Assembly (NCBI GenBank): GCA_903813345.2
Contig: CAIIXF020000006.1
Location: forward strand, 34,449,524-34,513,523
Length of the DNA: 64,000 nt
Direction: 5' to 3'
DNA from: Owenia fusiformis
Taxonomy: Eukaryota > Annelida > Polychaeta > Sabellida > Oweniidae
The position numbers and the translations under genes were made by a program. The first letter of the stretch is position 1. Each line of letters starts with the position of its first letter. The notes below the pieces were generated by a model. The model did no database searches. It was not told the DNA's origin and was given only the letters and a program-made list of their open reading frames with translations. Of the stretch, positions 12,560 through 23,314 are shown piece after piece.

Positions 12560-12980
12560 TGGGTGGGACCTCATGGAAATTCTTGGACTATATTGAGCTT
12601 TGCCCGATGGAACTCCTTGGGATTCCTTGGGACTTTGCCCCATGAAGCCCCATTGAGTCCCATGAGATTCGATGGGGTATCATTTGGCAATGTCCCACGA
12701 AGCCCCATAGGTTCATTCTCTTTCCATTTGGGCAATGTGGGACTTTTGATCATGGGATGTGTCAGCTAACTTGGGATCAAAATGACTGAGACAAAACCTT
12801 CTAAACCAAATTACATAATTCCCGTGGGATTTGATGGGATATGGAGGGACTCGATGAGACTCCATGGGGCAAAGTTAACATGGTCCCATGGGACATTTTG
12901 GGACTCGATATGGCATGATGGGACTTGATGGGGCGAGTGGGATTCTGCACCATTGGAATATGTTGGCCTAGGACCAAACT
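12560..12980. repeat. Degenerate ATGGGACT/CCCCAT-rich repeat
   Basis: Words such as GATGGGACT, CCATGGGAC and GCCCCAT recur at irregular intervals. The composition is much richer in G and C than the surroundings. The two opposing open frames here are by-products of this repetition. Confidence 0.6.
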
Positions 12981-14191
12981 CGCTTAATGTCACATATCAT
13001 ATAAGTAATGTCAAGAAACCCAGTGCCACGGAATTATTCACTTAGAGATAATGTAAAGCACTATTATTTCCTTTGGCTTCAGGTTTCTACAATTTATGAC
13101 ACATATTATACAAAGCATATACACCCCCTCAATAACTCCATAAGGTTGGCAACTGCAAGTTTTCATATGATGACATATCAACGTCTGTCAATGTTTGAAC
13201 CTCGATTTTGTTCCTTATTGCTTTATCAAAAGCTTGATGTCTTGTTTAAAATTGCCAAACAGCATGACAAGCTTTGATAAGTGATTCAAAGGGGGAATTC
13301 CAGTTACAGAACTTATGATGGGCAGTGAAATATAACATATTATCATCTTAATTCATTATTAACATACCATAACTACATAAACAACATAAGCATAGAATGG
13401 CATCTGAAATACAATTTTGAACTTGAATGTTATTAGTACACATACATGTATTTCCTATTGCTGACCACACATACCCTAAACGGTTCTATGGGGTATGGCA
13501 ATGATATGTTGTAAAAAATATAAAATGGTAGATAATGAATATATTTAGCATTTTATGATGTCACAAATAGTGTTAAGATTTATTTAGAATAACAAATTTT
13601 GCAAAAGTGATACACATTTTCTATTTGACCCTACCAACAATTTCAACGACTGAAGTGTAATGTGCCACGCCCCCTTTCTTGAATTTTTAGGGGAAGGTAA
13701 AGAGAACAATCAGAAAAATAGATGCTTGTAGTTTTTATTGAAACTTATGCAAGAAATATTTGCTAACATCATCAGTGAAGTTTTTAATCAGGTTTAATAC
13801 ACCATAGGCCCTTACTTTTATTTAAATGACTGATTAACTATCGACTGAATAAGAAATTTTGAAGAGAAATTATGTACTTTTAGGGACAAATTATCCTATA
13901 TCTCTACCAAATTGTGTTGGATAAGACCCAAACTTTCAGGAATTCTTCATACATGCCTTACTGATATATTAACAATGTTTCATTATAATTGCAACAACCT
14001 CAAATGAGATATTAAATAGTTTCAAGCATATAGTCAAACTCCAACTCGAAAATGATAAAATTTGCTGACATTTGAGCCTGCTTTGCAAGGGTTCACAAAC
14101 TTTTTTTTACATGCCTTGGGGTCCCCTACAAGAATCTAAAGTCAAATTGAATCTAGGTGTTTTGGACACAAATGGCCTTGGCCGTAGCACT

Positions 14192-16208
14192 AAGGTACGT
14201 TACAACATTTCCCAACATTTTGTAATAGCTTGATGGAATTACTGTAGTAAATAAATTCTTGAATATGACAAGGCGGACATTCAATACAATGTGCTCATTA
14301 CCTTTGTTCGCTCTGTTATATTGCTTTATTGGAACATGTAATGAGTTTTCCTCATGTACGTTGCAATAAGTTACGTTACGGAAAGTGCGAACGAAATAAA
14401 AGAAGTTGATTAACTCAGCAATAAATGCTGCTAAGTCAGTGGAGGAGATCATCACGTGATCTCATGATACGCCATACTTTATTTGCAGTCAAAGTAAATG
14501 GGATTTCTTCCTAATAATCCCTATTAAATAATACAGCAATCGCGTAAGTACAACACCTGTATCTTTTGCCTAAGCAAGGCTGCTTAATCAAAGATCTATA
14601 TCACCCTATGCAGACAGAGCCTGTGGGAAATATTGGGTGCGGAGCAAATGAGCGGAGGGTGCGGAGCTAACGGTTATTTTTGAATTTAAATTTGGGATAT
14701 TTCTGAAACTAAGCCGTTTTGGGACTTCAAATATACCAAGATATGTGTATTTGACACCAAATATCAATACAATTGTGAAAATAGTAGCGCAATTCATTCT
14801 ATAGCGACGCAGTGTGCCTTAAACCTTTCCCAGACCTATATATTTTGAAATTATCCTTTTAATACTGAGTCCCCAGCATTCATAAAAAATGGTGTTCAAG
14901 GTGCACTATCTAAACAAATTATTTTTGCATCTTGTTCTTCAGATATGAGCCCCTCTAAATATTGGGTGCGGAGCAGCTCCATAAACGTAGCTCCGCACCC
15001 AATATTTAGAGGGGCTCATATCTGAAGAACATATCCGAATTTTTATAAAATCACACAGATTGATCAAGCAAATAACAGTTTACCACCAGAAGTTGAGTAA
15101 ATAAGATCTTTGCACACGGTATTGTTCATCGAATGGTACATAATATGTCACCATGACGTATGATATGTAAGAGAAACGAGTAAAACAATACTTACGGTCA
15201 TAGTAGAATCTTCATTAGCCGCCATTTTATTTTGCTTCGGAGCGTTTCCGCGTAAATGAAACGCTCCGTCGTGCATGTAAGAGCGTTTGGGTTGGACACC
15301 GTGTTTATCGTCTAGCTTAGACACATTTTATTTTGCTCGTACAGTAAGTAGGTTTTCATTTTATTAAGCAAAGAATAACGGTTAAAAATAGAAAATGAAA
15401 TTTCATTGCTTCACAAAAAACGTTGTAGAAACGAACGTTTGATAGTACAATTGGATGTCAAAATCCACCTCATTCTAAAAAATGTGTCTAAATTCCATTA
15501 TGATCACTTACAGAATAAAAAAGTTAGAAACTTCTAAAAAGCTTTCCATATTAATCCTTCTCTTTTACATTTCTTCGTAGGAGTGAAGAAGTAATATTAT
15601 TAGGGAGTTAAAGATTGCATGTAAAATCGAAACGCCAACCTATGTGTTGTATCTTACCGTAACCGAGCATTATACAATATACTACATTCCGTTGATAGTT
15701 TGTGAAGTTTGAACTAAAAACTTCACGGTCAAGTTCACTGTCTAGGATGTTGTTACAGACATTTACATATAAAAATATCTGGAAACTAGATCAGATCTTT
15801 CTGAAACGATGAAAACATCAGTTTGCTCAAATGTCATCACCCTCGTGTACCTACAGTGCGCGTTCATCTGACACGCTTTATTTGGTACACACCCTGTGAT
15901 AATAGGACCCGGTGTAAAAGGGTAAGAGGTCCTATTAATTTATGGTCCTACTCTCCATTGATTTGTATGGTGACCTCTTTGTGCTCTTTCCCTTATTATC
16001 TTATACACAATCAGGGCCAGTAAGGGCCTTTTAAAGGGAGACCATAATCCCTGGGGGACCATAATTTCTTCAACACCGGTAAATTCACTTTCAAAATTAA
16101 ACCAATTGAAAAACTTAACAAATATAGTCTCACAGTGAGTCTACTCTTGCAGTTTTAGATTCACAAAGATCGAAAAATGTTGTTGTTTTTAAGAAATACA
16201 TGTAATAT
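14192..16208. other. No gene seen; several short hairpins
   Basis: This contains the perfect 41-bp palindrome at 14934-15030 (listed separately) and a hairpin around CGGAGCGTTT/AAACGCTCCG near 15238-15270. The phrase GGGAGTTAAAGATTGCATG near 15602 recurs as a variant near 61240. No coding exon is recognised. Confidence 0.45.
14934..15030. repeat. Perfect 41-bp inverted repeat with 15-nt loop
   Basis: The arm 14934-14974 is exactly inverted at 14990-15030. The arms contain ATTGGGTGCGGAGC. The related wording GGTGCGGAG also occurs upstream at 14630-14670. Confidence 0.95.
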
Positions 16209-16640
16209 TGAACAAATATTTCACTCTATTGAGGTGAATACCTGTACATCTTTCACAAGTGATATTCCACGAAGCCCGAAGGGCAAGTGGAATATCACCT
16301 TGTGAAAGTGCTACAGGTATTCACCGAAAATAGAGTGAAATATTTGTTTTATTATATCACTGTCTAGCTAAACATCCCTAATATTATTAAGTCATTAAGT
16401 CTTCAGATATTTTTACGAATCTACTCGGTTCGTCTGCCATTTTGACTTAAACTGAACTAAATTATTTACACTGAACGAAAACAAATTCTTTGAAAATTCC
16501 CGGGAGCGTGGGATATCGCTAGATATCTCACGGTTGTCTTATCTGATTAGCATTGCCATTGAATATCGCCAGATATCTCACGACATGTGACCCGGTTTTG
16601 ACCAATCATACTGTCGCTAGCTAGATAGTGATATAATAAT
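16209..16640. mobile_element. Composite hairpin element, copy 1
   Basis: The first part (16209-16349) is a hairpin built on AATATTTCACTCTATT and its inverse. The second part (about 16350-16640) has TIRs TTATTATATCACTGTCTAGC and the inverse. A shorter relative is at 26611-26940. Confidence 0.8.
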
Positions 16641-17051
16641 AGCAAATATTTCATTCTATGTAGGGCAATACCTGTTCATCTTTCCATAATTTTTGCACTA
16701 CATGTATGTATTGCCCGCTGCAAAAATCATTGAAAGCATTACCCGAACATAAAATCACTTTGCATTTCAAAGATAATTCCCAGGTGGGCAATAGGTCTTT
16801 TATAATCCAAAATTGAGGGATTTGTGAAATATGTTATTGTATTTTTGATCGCATGGTACTGAACCACCCAATCAAATACGTATTGCCCGGCACTTTCAAT
16901 TCAATGACTTTTGCAGCATATATTCTCGCATATATACTCGCTCTATGGGCTGCAGGCAATACATACATAAGCAACGGAGGTCATTGCTTTTTATGATTTC
17001 CATACCATATATTAAAAATAATAGAAAATAATTAGTAATACAATAGGCTAT

Positions 17052-17407
17052 TGAAAATTTATATTCGTTTGAGCGAAGCGAATTAAGAATATAAATACTT
17101 TCTATATATGTGCAGTGAAGTGAAGAAAAGGCATGAATCATGATTTGGTAATGTAGCATGCTGTTCGAATTGAGCAAAGATTTTTGTGTGTTAGGCCTTG
17201 TTAATGCCGTGGTCACATTTGCTCCGATTTTCACTACGGCGCCCGGCCGATTGAGTATTTTGTTCAAAATTGAATACAATATTGAACAAAACACTCAATC
17301 GGCCGGGCGCCGGCCGATGGATCGGAGCATATGTGACCCAGGCATTAGTGAGTGAGTTTTATGAATAGAGAAGTCATTCTGGGCTTGGTCGCCGAACAGT
17401 CAACTCC
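17052..17407. repeat. Direct-repeat copy 1 (about 212 bp, interrupted by a MITE)
   Basis: It starts TGAAAATTTATATTCG and ends AGTCAACTCC. It matches 22313-22525 almost base for base, apart from the element inserted at 17204-17345. Confidence 0.9.
17204..17345. mobile_element. 142-bp hairpin MITE with TA target site
   Basis: A nearly full-length hairpin. Its ends are ATGCC...GGTCAC and the inverse, its stem includes GGCGCCCGGCCGATTGAGT, and TA flanks both sides. The site without insertion is at 22460-22470 within direct-repeat copy 2, which lets the insertion boundaries be read directly (one T differs). Confidence 0.9.
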
Positions 17408-18959
17408 TGTTATATTACTCGTTGTCAACAGAGCGTCACTTCGAGAGGACACAAAGAAGAGACTGCATTTTCATTGCAATCAGAGGTTTTAGGAAATCGC
17501 TGAAGGCAATAATCGCTCCGTACAACCACAGAGATATCAATATTCAATTACAAAGGCGAAAAGGTGATGACATTTCATTTCATAGAAGTACATAAAAATT
17601 ATTTCAAAACATCGATATAAAGGAAAATACTGGCATTTATTTATTGCAATTCTATCACAGGTTTGTTACGTCTTATATTATAAAACAATTGTAACCCTAT
17701 GTCAAATTAACCTTCATTTCGTGTTTTATAATAATGGATTTCTGATAAATAAGAAGAAATACTGCCATAGATCTTTTCATTTCAGAATTCAGCACGTGGA
17801 ATTCTTAAAACACAACGGCGAACGTATGGACAACTAAACAACACTAGTGAACCAAAGAACACAACATCAAGCGAATTATGAGTCAATCTGATACTCTAAA
17901 GATCATGGAAGAAAACACCTCGGAACAATGTAAACTGACGAATAAAGCAGTCACGATTTAAAGATAAGTATATTTGAACCGTGTAAGTTACAAAGTAAGA
18001 ATAGGTATACCAAATATCTGTATAAAAGATCATAATAGACACAATAGCAAGAGTAAAAGAGCATATATTAGATAAGAAAAGTAGTATACCAATTTATAAA
18101 GTTTATCAAATAAGAAACATTCAGTTTATATAACCAAGAAGATAATAGGTTTTAGAAAACTTACATAGAAATACATTACTTACTTGATAAAGTAGTTAAG
18201 GTAGTTTGCTATTTAGAAAACGTTTCATGTTAAGATTAAATGGGATTGTTAATAGATAGAAATTACTAGAATAACATGTTCATATCCGGTATATCAAATA
18301 TTTTGTCGAACACATAATAAATAAATCAATAAACAGAGTACAATATTAGGCAGAGATATTTTTTATACACATGCACATGACACAAATTTTTGCACACAGT
18401 TCAAACTTCAAACTCACCCAAAATAAATAAAGATTATATTATCTTGTAATTACTCAGTCATTAAAATAATGGCCATATATTAACAATTATATTATAAAAC
18501 CAGTCACAAGAGAAGAAAAATGCGTTCCAAAATTTTACTGAGCCATGTAGATTTTTGAAGAGTATGTATTCCGAAAATTACTCCTGAGATAGTGTCATTA
18601 CTCCTGAAGATATATGGCGTACTAATACATAGTGCAGATAAACAAAACAGATTGCGACATTAAAAGAGATATATCTTTGAAATTAAAGAGTTCCTCTATA
18701 TTTTAAGAAATGCGTTGAAGTTCAAGATGGCTTTAAAATACTTTATTTAATTCTTTCTAGTTAATTTATCATTTTGGATATGGTCACAGAGCAACTTAGT
18801 CAAAGGTTTACCAAACAGCATAATATATATTGCAAAATAAACGTTATAAAATAGACAAAGGAAGATATTATATAATTCAATATGAGATATAAAGAACGCA
18901 ACCTTTTGCAGATTTACGAAAGAGAAGTCACATAAATTAGAAATAAATGATGCACTATA
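17408..18959. other. No gene seen between the direct repeat and the minisatellite
   Basis: AT-rich sequence with no long open frame, no recognisable exon and no terminal repeats of its own. Confidence 0.4.
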
Positions 18960-20410
18960 GGCATTGATTTAAATGAGTCACCAAGGGAAATACAGTTAAT
19001 TAGCCATAGAAGGCAAGCATAGCTAGTTGGCCATGGAAGGCATATACCACAAATGCACCTGATTGGAGCATATGTGTAAATTTGAACTACTGAACTAAAA
19101 AAAAAAAAAAAAAAAAAAAAAAGGCACTAAAGGCAGGTAGAAAAACTGATCAATTAATTCATTAATAAATAAATTGATATGTAACAAATCTTGACATGTT
19201 AACTAGCCAATTATTGCAAAGATTAATGAGTCACCGAGGGTGAATACGAAATGAATAGCATTTTAATAGGAAAAACGCTTGGGCAGATATGCAAAATATA
19301 GCAAATTTGGGCAAATAACTACCAAGGGCATATATTAAAAATCTTGATAAAATTAGATAGATGATTTAAGAGTCACTCAGGGCAAATTAGAAATAAATAG
19401 CAAATACAATTTTAGTTAATGATACATCGAGTGCAGGTATGAAAACTATAGCCAATTAGGGCACATTTAACATATTCAAGTAGGGCAGACATTATTAGTG
19501 AACCAAAGAGGTCAATTTGGAAGATATAGCCAATTTAGGCAGATACGATTGTTAAGCCACCGGGGTAGATAAGAAAATTAAAGCCAATCAGGGCAGACAT
19601 GATCAGTGGACCACGGAAGGCAGATTTGAAAAACATAGCAAATTCAAGGCAGATATGATCAATGAGCCAAAAATATGTATACTGTATAGATATATATATA
19701 GCCATTTAGGGAAGTTATTATTAGTGAGCCACCGAAGGCAGGTATTAAAATATAGCCAATTAGGGCAGATATGATTAGTGAGTCACATATAAAAAATATA
19801 GCCAATCAGGGCAGATATGAATATTGAGCCACCGAAGGCAGATATGAAAATTATAGCCAATCTGGGCAGATATATATAGCCAATCAGGGCAGATATGAAT
19901 AATGAGCCACTGAAGGCAGATATGAAAATTATAGCCAATCAGGGCAGATATATATAGCCAATCAGGGCAGATATGAATAATGAGCCACTGAAGGCAGATA
20001 TGAAAATTATAGCCAATCAGGGCAGATATATATAGCCAATCAGGGCAGATATGAAAATTATTAATTATTACATAAAAATGGCCAATCAGGGCAGATATGA
20101 TTAGTGAGTCACAAAAAAAAAAAATAAATAAAATAATAAAAAAATAAATAAAAAATAAATATAGCCAATCAGGGCAGATATGAATAATGAGCCACCGAAG
20201 GCAGATATGAAAATTATAGCCAATCAGGGCAGATATATATAGCCAATCAGGGCAGATATAAATAATGAGCCACTGAAAGCAGATATGAAAATTATAGCCA
20301 ATCTGGGCAGATATATATAGCCAATCAGGGCAGATATAAATAATGAGCCACTGAAGGCAGATATGAAAATATAGTCAATCTGGGCAGACATGATTAGATA
20401 GCCACTCAAG
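18960..20410. repeat. Minisatellite with 78-bp higher-order unit
   Basis: The right-hand core (about 19797-20396) consists of 78-bp units, each made of three related subunits of 21-28 bp that end GGGCAGATAT or AAGGCAGATAT. Units begin near 19799, 19877, 19955, 20160, 20238 and 20317. Leftward, down to about 18960, the copies become progressively degenerate and irregular. The array is interrupted by an A26 tract (19097-19122) and an A/T-rich stretch (20111-20159). The 89-codon minus-strand open frame here is a product of the repetition, not a gene. Confidence 0.9.
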
Positions 20411-22312
20411 ACAGATATGACAAATATGGAGTTTAATGGTAGATATAAATTAGCTGGGAAACTGATTTGATTTAAGTCAAACTTTTGCAGCATATACGAA
20501 AAATATTGCTATAACAGTTCAAAAAATAGAATAAAAATAAACAAAAATGAGCAATTATTTGCAGATCATGTAAAAGTAATAAACAAATGAGTACAAATCA
20601 AATTATGAATTAAATTGAAAACAAAGCCAGTATTGGTAAAACAGACAGATAAATACAAACTTAGCAGCAAAATAATGAAAGGTTAAAGGTTATTAAACGG
20701 CAAGACTATAAAATTCAACGGTAAAGACAACCATTTCAGATTTTCTTATAACGAAAATTTGACTAAAATAAGTACAACTCTCAAAGGAAAGTAACAAAAA
20801 GCTGTAAATAAATCCAGCAAGAACTACACTTCAAAATTCAACAACTTACCCTCAATAATTAACAAAGTTCATTATAATTTGATAAGTTCTACAACATTGC
20901 TAAACAAAGAAATACAGGGACGAGAGAAAAAATATTGTGCCAAATGTTTGAATAAATATGTACTATGAAAATCAAAATCAGGTGTTTAACTAGAAATGAT
21001 AGTCATTTGTGGCGTATTCATATGTAGGTATTGTTTTATTTAGTATTTTAACTATTTTCTGTTGATATTTGTGTTCCAAAGGTCATGAACAAAAACAACA
21101 TGGAAGTCTGTTAATTTTTGTACGATATCTGTTTTCGCAGACACACTTTGCATTCGTAAAGAAAATTTTAGTCGACAATTATATATATTTAACATACGTT
21201 AATTTACGTTGGTATATTTCACATATTCTGCAGAGTAGAAGAAATTTATATGTTTCAAGTTAATGTAAGACATGATGATAAAGTGAAAAATTAAAACGTT
21301 TTCATCATTATTTCAGAACAAAAATACTGCTGCTACATGCATTTTCAGTTTTTTTGGTACTGTGGACGTTTTTAAAAAAAAAAACGATTCGGGGTCGATG
21401 GAAGAATCAACAGTCTATACGAGAACCGATCAAAGATGCTAAATACGATTTATAGCGCTTATAATCATGGAATCGTGACTACGTCAGTCACATAATGGAC
21501 GGTAAGGCTCAACACCTGGCTGGACACTTCCAATCCTTTCTGCAGTCGCACAGATGTAATCTCCCACAGTGCATATATTTGGGTTTCTCGACTTTGTATG
21601 CCATATGGACAGTCGACGGATTCAAGGCAAAGATATACTCACATTAATAGGAGTAATTATATAATGACAACAACAATCATATATACAAAACTATCGCATG
21701 GAGGTTTGATGGCAAAAATATGGATATTTTGGTATTTAGAACAATATGACGGATAGTTATATGATTATAAGTTTCTACATTCCCGTTCTCTAGTGTTCTG
21801 TAGCGACCACAAGCCAAAGCTAGATCTAAATAGACGACATGCGAGTAGAAATAATCTTGATTTACGTCATTAATATTCAAAATTCAGTCAAAGCGATGTC
21901 ATATTTGAAATCTGCATGTAAATGTACATCTAGAAATATGGTTTCAAAAATTGTCTATCAACTTTGAAAATTTTATTTTTTTTGAAAATGTGACTTCTTG
22001 TTCGGGTTGATTCCCCATAGAAAATCACAAAAAGTGAATTATCTTTTCTTGTATTGGACAGATAACATTTTCTTTTACTGGACATATTTTAATTTGCATA
22101 ACTATTAGATACATAAGGGTTATATGAAAATTGAACCACGCAAATAGATGTAATTTAAGTTAAAGGGAACTTTCTACTATACCCGCCATGCTATCTGACC
22201 CGAACGAGCCACCTGGTGGTGAATCTGGTAACTACCTACTCGCATCTGCGTTATTAAAGCTGTGTTGTGTTGTGTAACATGCCGTGTACGTAACGTAACG
22301 TACAGAATAGAA
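20411..22312. other. No gene seen; source segments of a rearranged repeat
   Basis: The phrase AGCGACCACAAGCCAAAGC near 21801 and a 58-bp block at 22254-22311 occur again fused together at 22890-22980. The fused copy lacks the 425 bp between them. No exon is recognised. Confidence 0.5.
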
Positions 22313-22525
22313 TGAAAATTTATATTCGTTTGAGCGAAGCGAATTAAGAATATAAATACTTTCTATATATGTGCAGTGAAGTGAAGAAAAGGCATGAATC
22401 ATGATTTGGTAATGTAGCATGCTGTTCGAGTTGAGCAAAGATTTTTGTGTGTTAGGCCTTGTTTAGTGAGTGAGTTTTATGAATAGAGAAGTCATTCTGG
22501 GCTTGGTCGCCGAACAGTCAACTCC
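22313..22525. repeat. Direct-repeat copy 2 (213 bp, uninterrupted)
   Basis: Homologous to 17052-17407 without the MITE. It begins TGAAAATTTATATTCG and ends AGTCAACTCC. Confidence 0.9.
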
Positions 22526-23314
22526 AAAAAAATGTTAATCAAATTTTTTAAAAGTTATTTCTGCATTCAAACAGAGTTTATCTATGATTGGGTCTGATGG
22601 GTTGAGAGGTGGGGTTATACCTTTCCATAGGGCATCGACTTCAGTCGAATAGCATCTTTGGTTTTAATGGTGATCAACCACCTTGATATCAATCAGGCAA
22701 CAATTAAACGTTGCATACAACCTGTTTTACTAATTGTACAATATACCCGACACAGTTTCTGCCATATGTACACGTATACTAGGATTTACAATGAGCAGGC
22801 CATGCAAACAGTCTTACAAAACGATATCTATTAAAAGTATTGTAAAGATCTTGTCACATGTACACATATACTAGTATTTACAAATAAACTGTAGCGACCA
22901 CAAGCCAAAGCTAGATCTAAATTAAAGCTGTGTTGTGTTGTGTAACATGCCGTGTACGTAACGTAACGTACAGAATAGAAATGACTTTATATTCTACTTA
23001 GTAAAAAATACAGCAGGTAGCAAGTTTATCCTTACATGACATCTGGTAATTAGTACAATTAGATATAATTTGAATTGTTATTAAATCCTTCTTCCGGAAG
23101 ACCGGCCATGTCGAAACGAAACCATAATGTCTTCGTTTTCATCTGTATTACCCAGTGTATCCCATAACGCAATGCATGTGATATCTGTATAATATATTCT
23201 ACCAAATCTGAAAAAGGATACAAAGTACAATCTACTCCGGAATGTCTTTCAACTGAGTATGAGTTTTATAAAGTCATATTTTAGAGAGATCTCTTAAACG
23301 AGAATTCCCGTTTT
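22526..23314. other. 3' flank of HAS-like B; rearranged repeats
   Basis: This contains the fused repeat copy at 22890-22980 and two versions of a CATGTACAC...TATACTAG...TTTACAA phrase (22763-22790 and 22857-22884). No clear AATAAA was found on the minus strand just beyond the stop codon at 23315. Confidence 0.4.

Larger units (their letters stand above)
10227..14191. mobile_element. Large foldback element with about 0.87-kb inverted arms
   Basis: The termini are AGTACTACGGCCAAGGCC on the left and the inverse of AGTGCTACGGCCAAGGCC on the right. They are flanked by AAGGT at 10222-10226 and 14192-14196, a 5-bp target duplication. The left arm runs to about 11093 and the right arm starts about 13310. 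The arms stay colinear through landmarks such as the GGGTATGTGTGGTCAGC region. The loop of about 2.2 kb contains a nested element (11086-11860) and a G-rich repeat region. No transposase is visible. Confidence 0.85.

Noticed and set aside
13008-13277. 89-codon plus-strand frame in the loop of the large foldback
   Set aside because: No recognisable motif, and the flanking sequence is repetitive; probably chance.
18960-20410. CRISPR-like array
   Set aside because: Repeats are contiguous and hierarchical with no unique spacers, and the genome is animal.
20224-20493. 89-codon minus-strand frame with repeated ISALIGYIYLP
   Set aside because: It lies wholly in the 78-bp minisatellite, and the protein repeat follows from the DNA repeat.
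17052-22525. LTR retrotransposon
   Set aside because: Direct repeats are present, but no coding region, primer-binding site, polypurine tract or target duplication was found; kept only as a hypothesis.
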